A stretch of 22,829 bases of DNA from DATGMB01 sp035293845 (lineage in GTDB: Bacteria > Acidobacteriota > Terriglobia > Bryobacterales > Bryobacteraceae). The DNA is taken from NCBI GenBank assembly GCA_035293845.1, contig DATGMB010000168.1:1-22829 (forward strand), in the 5' to 3' direction. Of this stretch, positions 1-7,002 are shown in pieces. Position numbers and translations under genes: made by a program. Position 1 is the first letter of the stretch. Each line of letters starts with the position of its first letter. The notes beneath the pieces were generated by a model. That model was not told where the DNA came from. It saw only the letters and a program-made list of their open reading frames with translations, and searched no databases.

Positions 1-75
1 GAAAAAGACGGCTCCGAGCGCGAGGCGCAGGACCGTCATCGTGGGATCGTTGGCAGTTGCGAAGAGTTTGCGCAT
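1..75 (-). CDS. DoxX-like membrane protein, N-terminal 25 residues only
   Basis: The gene starts at the ATG at 75 and runs leftward out of the window, so only 25 codons are visible. They read MRKLFATANDPTMTVLRLAL followed by GAVFF. A short basic start, then a T-(M/L)-T-(V/I)-L-R-L motif entering a hydrophobic helix, is typical of the first segment of DoxX/DoxD-family integral membrane proteins, but this is recognition from a very short stretch. There is no clear Shine-Dalgarno sequence. A strong hairpin lies 21 nt upstream of the start. The rest of the protein, including the remaining membrane helices, is outside the window. Confidence 0.55.
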   Translation of the reverse strand, partial: MRKLFATANDPTMTVLRLALGAVFF

Positions 76-96
76 ATCGGGGCAGGAAAGCTAAAA

Positions 97-118
97 GGGC
101 CATCCTCTCGGATGGCCC
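97..118 (-). terminator. Rho-independent-type hairpin between the 281-2164 gene and the DoxX-like gene
   Basis: A perfect 9-bp stem (97-105 with 110-118) closes on a GAGA (GNRA) tetraloop and, read on the minus strand, is followed by TTTT at 93-96. This is a classic intrinsic terminator for transcripts coming from the minus-strand gene that stops at 281. Its 3' edge is only about 20 nt before the DoxX-like start codon, so it could instead be a leader hairpin of that gene. A weaker inverted repeat (CCGGTTC/GAACCGG, 167-173 with 184-190) lies between it and position 281. I see no gene in 76-280. Confidence 0.6.
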
Positions 119-280
119 CTTCGAGGTCAGGTTCCATACCCTCCCTCCAGGAGAATGCAAACTGTTCCGGTTCCGTTCGGGACGAACCGGCATCCGCATT
201 CCCTGCTCTCTTTATCGCAAAACCCGGCCCCTTCGGGCAACCGCCGGAGAGCTGAAGGTGTGAAATATGGTGCGGAAGCG

Positions 281-2164
281 CTACGGTTCCAGTGTCAACT
301 GCACCCGGTTCGACTCCTGTCCGCCGGCGGACAGATACAGCTCCGAAGTTCCGGCGTTGACAATGGCCGGCAACTGCACCTCGACCAAATAAAATCCGAT
401 ATACCCCGGCACCAGCGTCGCGCGCGTCACCTGCAACGGTTTTCCGTCGAGAAAAGCGGTCACCGGAGCCACCACCGCTGGCGGATTCTCGAGCGGCGCC
501 TGCATGCCGGCCGGCCAATCCGGCTTCACGCGGCCGAGCCCGGTGGCCCAGATCTGCAGCCGGCCGTTGGAATGAGCCGGGCTGCGGTAGTCGAGCGGCA
601 ATCCGCTATCGGCATCCCACAGCATCGGCGCGCCGTCCTGGCTGACCAGGATCGTGGGGGACACCGGCTGCACGGCCAGGTCGCGCGTCACGGTGCCGCG
701 CGCCGTGCGCAACGCCAGCGCCACACTGGGACCCACGGCATCGAAGGGCACCTGAATCTGCGTCTCGTCGTCGGAGCCCGAAAGCACCGGGTAATTCAAT
801 CCGGCCCCGGAGGCGGAATCGACCCGCCCGCCGATCACGCTGAGCAGCGAGCCCGGAGCCGCCGCACGCGTGCTGAAATCGCCGCCGTTGACGATCCGCA
901 GCGTGCCGGTCCGGTGCGGGGCGGCCGTAGCCCAGACCCCGTACCCATCGAGCGCAATATAGAGCTGGAACCCCGCGGGATCGAGCTGCACGTCCGTGGC
1001 CGGCGCCGCCGGGAGCTGCCGCGTGAGGTCGATCCAATCGACCGCCGGCGCGCTCGCGTTTTCCAGATCCGCGCGGCCCAGGAACACGCCGCGATCGGTG
1101 GCCGCGTAAATCGCTCCGGCCGCCCGGTCGGCGGTGACGGCGTGAACCGCCGCAGCGGGCAGATTGCCGTCCAGTACATCCCAGAAGTTGCCGAACAGCG
1201 TGGTGCGGAGAATGCGGGGGCCGGAACCGCCGAGCGCGGCCACCGCGACGCGCGGCTCGACCGGGTCCGCAAAGATGCGCACCACCGGCCCGGCGCCCTG
1301 CGGCATCGTCGTCTCGCGGAAGGTGGCGCCGCTGTCCATCGAAACCAGAATGCGCCCGTCGCGTGTGCCGGCGTAGACGTACTGGCGAACCTGCGCGACC
1401 GCGGAAAGCTCGGTTCCGGCCGCCCCGGCGTACCGCTGGCGGAGCGCGGCTTCGGGATCGGCAGGCACGCCAGCGGCGGTCTGCCACACCGACCCGCCGG
1501 GCGGCAGCTCCAGCACGCCGATTCCGTCCGCAGCAACGCGGGCGCCGGCGCCTCGCGACGGCGTCGAGAGGATGCGCCGCACCGCCAGATTGGGGAGGGA
1601 TTGGTTCAGGCCGCTCCAGGAGAGGCCGCCGTCCATGGACCGCCACACACCGAAATCGTTGGCGACGACGAGCTGGTCCGGATTCGCGGGCGACACCGCC
1701 ACGCTGTGCTGCCCGGTGCCGATCACCGAATCGGAGCGCCATGCCGTCAGGTTCTGCCAGGTGCGGCCGCCATCCTCGGAGCGGTAGAGTTGCCGGCTTA
1801 GAGAATAGGTGTGGACGGCATCGCCGGCGGCCTGGATCACGGTGGCGCCCGGCTCCGGTATGCGGGCAGCGGCGACCGGTGTGGGCGCCGGGGCCTGGCA
1901 GATCGGGGAAGCCGTGCAATCGACTGCCGTCCACGATTCGAAGTCGCGCGTTTGAAACACGTTGCCGGAAGCCGTACGGGCCAGCAGCGCGTCGCCCGCC
2001 GCCGAGAACCAGACCTGCGCCACCGGTCCGGTCGCGGGCGAGGCCAGCGACAGATCGACGGCCGATCCTCCCACCTTTCGCCAGTCCGGCGTTGTCTGCG
2101 CGAGAGCGGCGGCTGCGAATGTCAAAAGCAGCACACCCGCGCGGATTGTTCCCTTATGCCACAC
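281..2164 (-). CDS. Secreted Asp-box (BNR/sortilin-type) propeller protein with Solibacter C-terminal domain
   Basis: About 627 aa from a GTG start at 2164, which gives a compact signal peptide (VWHKGTIRAGVLLLTFAAAA, then LAQ). An ATG at 2206 is in frame but adds 14 polar residues in front of the signal peptide. Asp-box motifs S-x-D-x-G-x-(T/S)-(W/F) appear near residues 129-136 (SEDGGRTW), 176-183 (SMDGGLSW) and 275-282 (SMDSGATF), so the body is a beta-propeller of the sialidase/sortilin/photosystem-stability-factor type. The last ~205 residues match the TIGR03437-type Solibacter C-terminal domain as I remember it: a GLG motif, a P-V-T...DGKP stretch, PGYIGFYLVEVQLPA, and a final G-G-x-x-S-N-R-V-x-L-x-x-x-P. 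No catalytic residues can be assigned. It is probably an extracellular or periplasmic binding or structural protein. The gene stands alone, divergent from the FecR-domain gene, with TAGAAT 11 nt before the GTG. Confidence 0.85.
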   Translation of the reverse strand: MWHKGTIRAGVLLLTFAAAALAQTTPDWRKVGGSAVDLSLASPATGPVAQVWFSAAGDALLARTASGNVFQTRDFESWTAVDCTASPICQAPAPTPVAAARIPEPGATVIQAAGDAVHTYSLSRQLYRSEDGGRTWQNLTAWRSDSVIGTGQHSVAVSPANPDQLVVANDFGVWRSMDGGLSWSGLNQSLPNLAVRRILSTPSRGAGARVAADGIGVLELPPGGSVWQTAAGVPADPEAALRQRYAGAAGTELSAVAQVRQYVYAGTRDGRILVSMDSGATFRETTMPQGAGPVVRIFADPVEPRVAVAALGGSGPRILRTTLFGNFWDVLDGNLPAAAVHAVTADRAAGAIYAATDRGVFLGRADLENASAPAVDWIDLTRQLPAAPATDVQLDPAGFQLYIALDGYGVWATAAPHRTGTLRIVNGGDFSTRAAAPGSLLSVIGGRVDSASGAGLNYPVLSGSDDETQIQVPFDAVGPSVALALRTARGTVTRDLAVQPVSPTILVSQDGAPMLWDADSGLPLDYRSPAHSNGRLQIWATGLGRVKPDWPAGMQAPLENPPAVVAPVTAFLDGKPLQVTRATLVPGYIGFYLVEVQLPAIVNAGTSELYLSAGGQESNRVQLTLEP

Positions 2165-2272
2165 GGCTGAGTCCCATTCTACCCCAAAGGCGTCCCGAAA
2201 ACCCATCGTCCGAAGCGCAAAAACTCTGTATAGTCAGGAATTTGTGAGTAAAGTTTAATCGCGGTCCCCGGC

Positions 2273-2299
2273 TTGCCGATGCAGGTTTGGTGCTAGACT
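2273..2299 (+). promoter_or_regulatory. Candidate sigma70-type promoter for the FecR-domain gene
   Basis: TTGCCG (2273-2278) and TAGACT (2294-2299) are separated by 15 nt, which is slightly short. Transcription would begin near 2306 and leave a leader of about 50 nt before the ATG at 2358. The assignment rests on hexamer similarity and position only. Confidence 0.35.
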
Positions 2300-2357
2300 G
2301 AATACGTCTCGTGCCCGGCCCGGATTCAGACTCCGGAGTCCGGTAGAAACGCGTCCT

Positions 2358-3206
2358 ATGCTCCGGCGCATCCTGTTCCCGCGGACCGTTCGCACGCTGC
2401 TCGCCGCAGCGGCGCTCGCCGTGTCTCTCGCGCCGCTTCATGCGCAGGATTCCGGGGCCAAAGTGGTGTACCAGACCGGCCAGGTTTCGCTCCAGAACGG
2501 ACCGTACCTGCAGGCCCTCTCGGCGTGCACCGGCCAGGTGATCAACACGAGCTGCACGGTGAAGGCGCAGCAAACCATCGTCACCGGCCCGGACGGCTTC
2601 GCCAAGCTGCAGGTCCTCTCCGATGGCAGCACGTTCGAGGTCTATCCGAATTCGCGCGTGGTTTTCCGCGAGACGCCGGGCGACTGGGAGCATCTGCTCA
2701 ATGTCTGGCTTGGCCGCGTGAAGGTTTTCATCCAGCACGCTCCGGGCGTACCCAATCCGAACAATGTCACCAGCCCGACAGCCGTGATTTCCGTCCGCGG
2801 CACGGTCTTCGACGTCGTCGTGGATGACCAGGGCGCCACGTTCGTCAGCGTCGATGAAGGCCTGGTGGATGTCCGCAACTGGACCGCGTACGGCAAGTCC
2901 GTCTCACTGCATCCGGGCGAATCCATCACGGTTTACCGCGGCCAGCCGCTCCTCGGCAACCAGGTCGGCCGCAACGACCTGTTACGCGCCGTAATGCAAA
3001 AAGCCCGCGAGCTCCTGGTCTACATGCCGCGAAGCACGCCGGGCGGCAGCGTCCCCGCGGGCGGCACCACCGGCACCAGCACCTCCGGCGACCGCGGCTC
3101 CGGCTCCGGCTCTTCCGGCGGCAGCAATCCCGGCAAGCCCCCGGCGCCTTCCGCTCCCAGCAATCCCGGAGCGCCACCTGCACCGGGCGGCGGCGGCGGC
3201 GGATAA
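2358..3206 (+). CDS. Exported FecR-domain protein with Gly/Ser/Pro-rich tail
   Basis: 282 aa. A basic N-terminus (MLRRILFPRTVRT) and a hydrophobic core ending in APLHAQ form a signal peptide cleaved around residue 30. Residues ~76-178 carry the FecR-type core: G-F-A-K-L-Q-V-L-S-D-G-S, then LLNVWLGRVKVF, then V-R-G-T-V-F-D-V and VSVDEGLVDV. The last ~58 residues (from 225) are low-complexity Gly/Ser/Thr/Pro and end in six glycines. Classical FecR proteins are inner-membrane anti-sigma factors paired with an ECF sigma factor and a TonB receptor. This one has a cleavable signal in place of the usual cytoplasmic N-terminal domain, and no sigma-factor gene is nearby, so it more likely acts as an extracytoplasmic structural or ligand-binding protein. 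Two cysteines (57 and 66) could form a disulfide. Confidence 0.8.
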   Translation: MLRRILFPRTVRTLLAAAALAVSLAPLHAQDSGAKVVYQTGQVSLQNGPYLQALSACTGQVINTSCTVKAQQTIVTGPDGFAKLQVLSDGSTFEVYPNSRVVFRETPGDWEHLLNVWLGRVKVFIQHAPGVPNPNNVTSPTAVISVRGTVFDVVVDDQGATFVSVDEGLVDVRNWTAYGKSVSLHPGESITVYRGQPLLGNQVGRNDLLRAVMQKARELLVYMPRSTPGGSVPAGGTTGTSTSGDRGSGSGSSGGSNPGKPPAPSAPSNPGAPPAPGGGGGG

Positions 3207-3215
3207 GCCCGCCGC
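3196..3215 (+). terminator. Weak GC hairpin overlapping the FecR-domain gene stop
   Basis: A 7-bp stem GCGGCGG/CCGCCGC (3196-3202 with 3209-3215) has the TAA stop in its loop. There is no U-tract. It may only reflect the poly-Gly codons. The spacer to the next gene (3216-3339) holds nothing else I can recognise. Confidence 0.2.
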
Positions 3216-3339
3216 ATCACCGCGTCTGCGCGCCTCTGCGTCAGAATCAGCGGCCGGTTGTGGTTGTATTCTCTCTCTCCCCGCTCGCTATCTCCCCTTG
3301 CGCGGTGTAAGGCATTCCAATATGCTGTGTTATTCCGAT

Positions 3340-4785
3340 ATGCCTACCAAAACTCCCATAACAGTCGCATACGGCGACGGCATCGGCCCCGAAATCATGG
3401 GCGCTACCCTCCAGATCCTCGAAGCGGCTGGCGCCGCGCTCGAAATCGAGACCATCGAGATCGGTGAAAAGGTTTATCTGCGCGGCAACACCGCCGGCAT
3501 CGAGCCGAGTTCCTGGGAATCCCTGCTCCGCACGAAAGTATTCCTCAAAGCCCCCATCACGACGCCGCAGGGCGGCGGCTTCAAGAGCCTCAACGTCACC
3601 ACTCGAAAGACGCTCGGGCAATACGCCAACGTCCGCCCCTGCGTCTCCTACCATCCGTTCATCGAGACCAAGCACCCCGGCATGGATGTCGTGATCGTCC
3701 GCGAAAACGAAGAGGATCTTTACGCCGGCATCGAGTACCAGCTCACGCCCGAAGTCACTTCCTGCATCAAGCTCATTTCCCGCCCCGGCAGTGAAAAGAT
3801 CGTCCGCTACGCCTTCGAATACGCCCGCCGCCACAATCGCAAAAAGGTCACGTGCTTCATGAAGGACAACATCATGAAGATGACCGATGGACTTTTCCAC
3901 AAAATATTCGACGAGATTTCCTCAGAATATCCACAGATCGAAAAGGAAGTCTGGATTGTCGATATCGGCGCTGCCAAGATGGCGGATACGCCCGAGGCCT
4001 TCGACGTGATCGTGATGCCGAATCTCTACGGCGATATCCTCTCCGACGTTGCGGCGCAGATCGCCGGTTCGGTCGGCCTCGCCGGCTCCGCCAATATCGG
4101 CGAAAAGTGCGCGATGTTCGAGGCCATCCACGGCTCCGCGCCGCGCCGGGCCGGCCAGAACCTCGCGAACCCCTCCGGCCTGCTGCTCGGGGCCGTGCTG
4201 ATGCTCGTCCACATCAATCAGCCGGAGGTCGCCGAGCGCGTTCACAACGCCTGGCTCCGCACGATCGAGGACGGCATCCACACCTACGACATCTTTACCG
4301 AAGGCGTCAGCACCGAAAAGGCCGGCACCAAGGAGTTCGCGTGCGCGGTAATCGCCCGCCTCGGCCAGAAGCCGAACACGCTCAAGGCGGTCAGCTACGC
4401 CGCCGGCCAGCCCCACACCGTTCCTGCTGCCGGCCAGCGCGTCACGGCCGACACGCAGATCAAGGGTCTCGACGTCTTCGTCTACTGGCCGAGCCGCAAG
4501 ACCGCCGATCTCGCCGACGCCGTCGGCAAGCTCGCAGGCGACGGTCTGCAACTGCAGATGATCGACAATCGCGGCGTCAAGGTGTGGCCCGCCGGTCTCG
4601 CAGCCGCCGAGACCTTCTGCACGGATAGCTTCCGCTGCCGCTTCGTGTCCGAGGGCAGCGCGAAGATGGGCCAGTTGATCGATCTGCAGCGCCGCATCGC
4701 CGATGCCGGCATCGAAATCGCCATGACCGAAACGCTGCGATCCTTCAACGGCCAGGCCGGTTTCAGCCTCGCTCAGGGACAATAA
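3340..4785 (+). CDS. icd: Isocitrate dehydrogenase (NADP-type, with C-terminal extension)
   Basis: 481 aa from the ATG at 3340 (MPTKTPITVAYGDGIGPEIM). An ATG at 3322, preceded by AAGG, and a TTG at 3298 are in frame but extend beyond the conserved start. The enzyme oxidatively decarboxylates isocitrate to 2-oxoglutarate in the TCA cycle. Conserved isocitrate and metal ligands of the family are all visible: S83, N85, R89, R99, R121, Y128, K175, D208, D232 and D236, plus FEAIHGSAP with H264. At the E. coli K344/Y345 coenzyme positions there is R269-R270, which I read as NADP preference. The roughly 140 residues after the catalytic fold form a C-terminal extension like that of Thermus and alphaproteobacterial/rickettsial enzymes (TIGR02924-like). 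purE follows after 11 nt. No clear promoter is seen upstream. Confidence 0.93.
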   Translation: MPTKTPITVAYGDGIGPEIMGATLQILEAAGAALEIETIEIGEKVYLRGNTAGIEPSSWESLLRTKVFLKAPITTPQGGGFKSLNVTTRKTLGQYANVRPCVSYHPFIETKHPGMDVVIVRENEEDLYAGIEYQLTPEVTSCIKLISRPGSEKIVRYAFEYARRHNRKKVTCFMKDNIMKMTDGLFHKIFDEISSEYPQIEKEVWIVDIGAAKMADTPEAFDVIVMPNLYGDILSDVAAQIAGSVGLAGSANIGEKCAMFEAIHGSAPRRAGQNLANPSGLLLGAVLMLVHINQPEVAERVHNAWLRTIEDGIHTYDIFTEGVSTEKAGTKEFACAVIARLGQKPNTLKAVSYAAGQPHTVPAAGQRVTADTQIKGLDVFVYWPSRKTADLADAVGKLAGDGLQLQMIDNRGVKVWPAGLAAAETFCTDSFRCRFVSEGSAKMGQLIDLQRRIADAGIEIAMTETLRSFNGQAGFSLAQGQ

Positions 4786-4796
4786 ACATCACCACC

Positions 4797-5285
4797 ATGC
4801 CCGAAAAACAACCGCTCGTCATCGTACTGATGGGCAGCAAGTCCGACTGGGAAGTCATGCGCCAGGCGGATGAGATGCTCACGAAATTCGAGATCCCGCA
4901 CGAATGCCGCGTGCTTTCCGCGCACCGCACTCCGGTGGAAACGGCGGAATATGTCAGCCAAGCCGAGGGGCGCGGCGTCGAGGTCGTGATTGCCGCCGCA
5001 GGCGGCGCCGCTCATCTGGCCGGCGTGTGCGCCGCGCACACGGTTCTGCCCGTGCTCGGCGTACCGATGGAGAGCGCATCGCTCAAAGGCCTCGACTCGC
5101 TCCTCTCGACCGCGCAGATGCCCGCCGGAATTCCGGTGGGCACGCTGGCGATCGGGGCGCCCGGCGCGCGCAACGCCGCCTTGCTCGCCATTGCGATTCT
5201 CGCGGCCAGCCGCCCCGAACTGCGCCGCCGCCTCCACGATTTCCGCGAAGAGCAGCGGCGGAAGATCCTCGCCGAGCGCCTTTAA
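4797..5285 (+). CDS. purE: PurE, N5-carboxyaminoimidazole ribonucleotide mutase
   Basis: 162 aa, the usual length of class I PurE. It interconverts N5-CAIR and CAIR in de novo purine synthesis. All signature blocks are present: MGSKSDW (12-18), the SAHRTP loop with H43, AAAGGAAHLAG (66-76), V-P-M-E-S-A near 97, then MPAGIPVGTLAIG and G-A-R-N-A-A-L-L-A. It starts 11 nt after the icd stop on the same strand, so the two are very likely co-transcribed. There is no strong Shine-Dalgarno sequence before the ATG; AGGGA lies over 20 nt away. Class I PurE normally works with PurK (N5-CAIR synthetase), and purK is not in this window. Confidence 0.95.
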   Translation: MPEKQPLVIVLMGSKSDWEVMRQADEMLTKFEIPHECRVLSAHRTPVETAEYVSQAEGRGVEVVIAAAGGAAHLAGVCAAHTVLPVLGVPMESASLKGLDSLLSTAQMPAGIPVGTLAIGAPGARNAALLAIAILAASRPELRRRLHDFREEQRRKILAERL

Positions 5286-5296
5286 CCGCGGTGGCA

Positions 5297-5328
5297 GGGC
5301 AGGCCCATTGCTTACGCCGGGCCTGCCC
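5297..5328. terminator. Perfect 10-bp inverted repeat between convergent purE and the 5338-6366 gene
   Basis: GGGCAGGCCC (5297-5306) and GGGCCTGCCC (5319-5328) are exact complements around a 12-nt loop, 12 nt after the purE stop and 9 nt from the stop of the convergent gene. No U-tract follows on either strand. The position fits a bidirectional terminator or an RNA 3'-end stabiliser. Confidence 0.55.
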
Positions 5329-5337
5329 CGCGCCGAG

Positions 5338-6366
5338 CTACTGCGCCACCGCGATCGCGTTCACCGTCGTGAACGATTCCGGATTGATCACCAGCAACCC
5401 CATCGGCGTGGTCATTGCCGGGGTTCCCGTGGCGTTCGTTCCGAGCGACGCGTGGAAGGTTGCCGGCACCGCGAACCCGGACGCCGCCGAGCCGGCGCCG
5501 CCGGGGAAGTTGAGCGTCACGCCGCAGTTGGCATCCACAGAATACGTTCCCGATTCCGTGACCGGCGTGGTGGCGCCGTTCTGGTAGACCCACTCCGTCA
5601 ACGTGAAGTTGCCGGCGCCATTCAACTGCAGTGAGCCGAGGGCCGAGGAGGGAGCCAGCGTGACCCCGGTTCCCGTTGTGGCCGGGCTGGCCTGCGTGCC
5701 GAAGAAGCTGAACGCGAAGGTCTGGGGCTGGCCGGTCCGGGCGAGGCATGCCGCGCTGGTGCGCCGCAGCGTTCCGACTGCTCCGCCCTGGCCCGCATTA
5801 TTCTCCAGGAAGAGCACCTGCGAGCCATCTCCCGCCACGACCGCGTTGAACTTCTGACCGGTCGCGAGCGAGATCGTTGCCGTGCAGTCCGAGTTCACCG
5901 AGTAGGTGCCCGCCTGCACCGGAACCGTCCCCACCGGCTGTCCCAGAATGTTGCCCATTCCATCGAAGGTGAACACGCTCGTGCTCGGGTTCGCGCCGCC
6001 GATGCTCATCGGGTTGTTCAGAAAGCCGTTCCCGGTGAGCGTCGTGGACGGCGTACTCGCCGTATTCACCTTGCCTGCACCGGAGCCGAAGAACTCCTGG
6101 CCGGAATTCACGTTACCGCCGGCCGCCGGCGCGTTCGTCCCGGTGTCTCCGCTGGACGCCGGCGTGGCCGCGGTCGCAAGCGCCGCCGTGCCGTTCAACG
6201 CCGCAAGCACAGAAAGAAAGCTCGCGCTCGAAACGTTGGCGGCGTAGGTTCCCGAAAGGAACGCATTGCTGCAAGCGGTCTGCGCCTGCGCCGCGCGCGG
6301 CAGGACGAGTCCCGCTCCGCTTAGCAGGAGCGCGGGCAGAATACACGTGTACGGTAGTCGTCTCAT
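5338..6366 (-). CDS. Exported beta-rich hypothetical protein with internal duplication
   Basis: 342 aa. The signal peptide (residues 1-28, MRRLPYTCILPALLLSGAGL ending in RAAQAQ) is clear. The mature part is rich in Gly, Ala, Thr, Ser and Asn, with few charges. Two homologous units can be seen: F-x-F-D-G-M-G-N...GTYSVNSDC (around 132-161) and LQLNGAGNF...GTYSVDANC (around 247-281). Each is followed by a Thr-rich strand and a hydrophobic strand, so this is probably a two-module beta-sandwich. Several cysteines suggest disulfides. I do not recognise a named family. Similar small-repeat secreted proteins are, as I recall, common in Acidobacteria. AGGAG (6378-6382, minus strand) lies 11 nt before the ATG at 6366. 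Confidence 0.75.
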   Translation of the reverse strand: MRRLPYTCILPALLLSGAGLVLPRAAQAQTACSNAFLSGTYAANVSSASFLSVLAALNGTAALATAATPASSGDTGTNAPAAGGNVNSGQEFFGSGAGKVNTASTPSTTLTGNGFLNNPMSIGGANPSTSVFTFDGMGNILGQPVGTVPVQAGTYSVNSDCTATISLATGQKFNAVVAGDGSQVLFLENNAGQGGAVGTLRRTSAACLARTGQPQTFAFSFFGTQASPATTGTGVTLAPSSALGSLQLNGAGNFTLTEWVYQNGATTPVTESGTYSVDANCGVTLNFPGGAGSAASGFAVPATFHASLGTNATGTPAMTTPMGLLVINPESFTTVNAIAVAQ

Positions 6367-6397
6367 GTCGTCAAAATCTCCTCTTGAATGCCGGGAT

Positions 6398-6412
6398 ATC
6401 GCGAGCCGCGAT
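6398..6412. promoter_or_regulatory. Small perfect dyad upstream of the 5338-6366 gene
   Basis: ATCGCG (6398-6403) and CGCGAT (6407-6412) form a 6-bp dyad with a 3-nt centre, 31 nt upstream of the start codon. It could be an operator half-site pair or a leader hairpin. There is no independent support. Confidence 0.2.
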
Positions 6413-6444
6413 CTCCGCTGTGAGTCAGTTTAAGGACGGCGAGG

Positions 6445-6482
6445 CGGCATTTCCGTGCGGCGCATTACCCGGAGAAATGCCG
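6445..6482. terminator. Hairpin in the spacer downstream of the HIT gene
   Basis: CGGCATTTC (6445-6453) pairs exactly with GAAATGCCG (6474-6482) over a 20-nt loop. It sits 27 nt beyond the HIT-family stop codon in the direction of minus-strand transcription. A second, smaller stem (6503-6510 with 6517-6524, one G-T pair) overlaps that stop codon. Neither has a U-tract. The 6367-6508 spacer otherwise shows no gene. Confidence 0.35.
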
Positions 6483-6508
6483 GTTGTGCCGCGTGTTACC
6501 GCACCACC

Positions 6509-6949
6509 TCACCGGCGGGGTGGTTTCAGACGATCCATGGCCGCACGCAGCGCCGAGCACACGCCGGCAGCCTCTTCCGCGTCGCGATACTTACCGCGCG
6601 GCCAGAAGAAACCGCGCAGCCCGTCCTTGCGCCGCCGCGGGACCACGTGAATGTGCAGGTGCGGCACGGACTGGCTCACGCGGTTGTTGATCGCGACGAA
6701 GCTGCCCTCCGCCCCCATCGCCTCCTGGACCGCCCGGGCGAGCGTGCGGGCATTCGCGAACAGCGGCCCGACCTGCTCCGGCGGCAGGTCCACCAGGGTC
6801 TCGTAATGCGCCCGCGGAATCAGCAGAGAATGCCCCGCAAAGAGCGGCCGGTGATCGAGAAACGCGACCGTCAGCTCATCCCGGTAGAAGACATCCGCCG
6901 TGGACGCGTTCCCGGCGGCGATGCGGCAAAACAGGCACTCGTCAGGCAT
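6509..6949 (-). CDS. HIT-family nucleotide-binding protein (histidine triad hydrolase)
   Basis: 146 aa from the ATG at 6949 (MPDECLFCRIAAGN). The upstream in-frame extension to 7021 is low-quality sequence that overlaps the divergent gene. The N-terminal C-x-F-C motif, the Y-R-D-E-L-T-V-A-F-L-D block, the G-H-S-L-L-I-P-R segment and above all HLHIHVVPRR (histidine triad H-x-H-x-H) define an HIT hydrolase of the HINT/Ap4A-hydrolase type. These are cytosolic enzymes acting on nucleoside phosphoramidates or dinucleoside polyphosphates, and the exact substrate cannot be read from sequence. TATCAT ends 6 nt before the start codon and there is no Shine-Dalgarno sequence, so the mRNA may be leaderless. 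The tail after the triad (to K-P-P-R-R) is slightly longer than in minimal HINT proteins. Confidence 0.92.
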   Translation of the reverse strand: MPDECLFCRIAAGNASTADVFYRDELTVAFLDHRPLFAGHSLLIPRAHYETLVDLPPEQVGPLFANARTLARAVQEAMGAEGSFVAINNRVSQSVPHLHIHVVPRRRKDGLRGFFWPRGKYRDAEEAAGVCSALRAAMDRLKPPRR

Positions 6950-6955
6950 CGTCCG

Positions 6956-6961
6956 ATGATA
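6956..6961 (-). promoter_or_regulatory. -10-like TATCAT directly before the HIT gene (possible leaderless promoter)
   Basis: TATCAT on the minus strand is separated from the ATG at 6949 by exactly 6 nt, so initiation would fall on or next to the start codon. No TTGACA-like box is seen 17 nt further upstream. Confidence 0.4.
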
Positions 6962-7002
6962 ATCACTCCGTTTTCTCTGCGTCCCGGCGCCTCGGCGGCT
7001 GG

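Noticed and set aside
155..1801. Open frame of 548 codons on the plus strand opposite the secreted propeller gene
   Set aside because: It is antisense to a gene with clear Asp-boxes, a signal peptide and the C-terminal domain. The translation is Arg/His/Gly-rich with no domain, typical of a GC-rich shadow frame.
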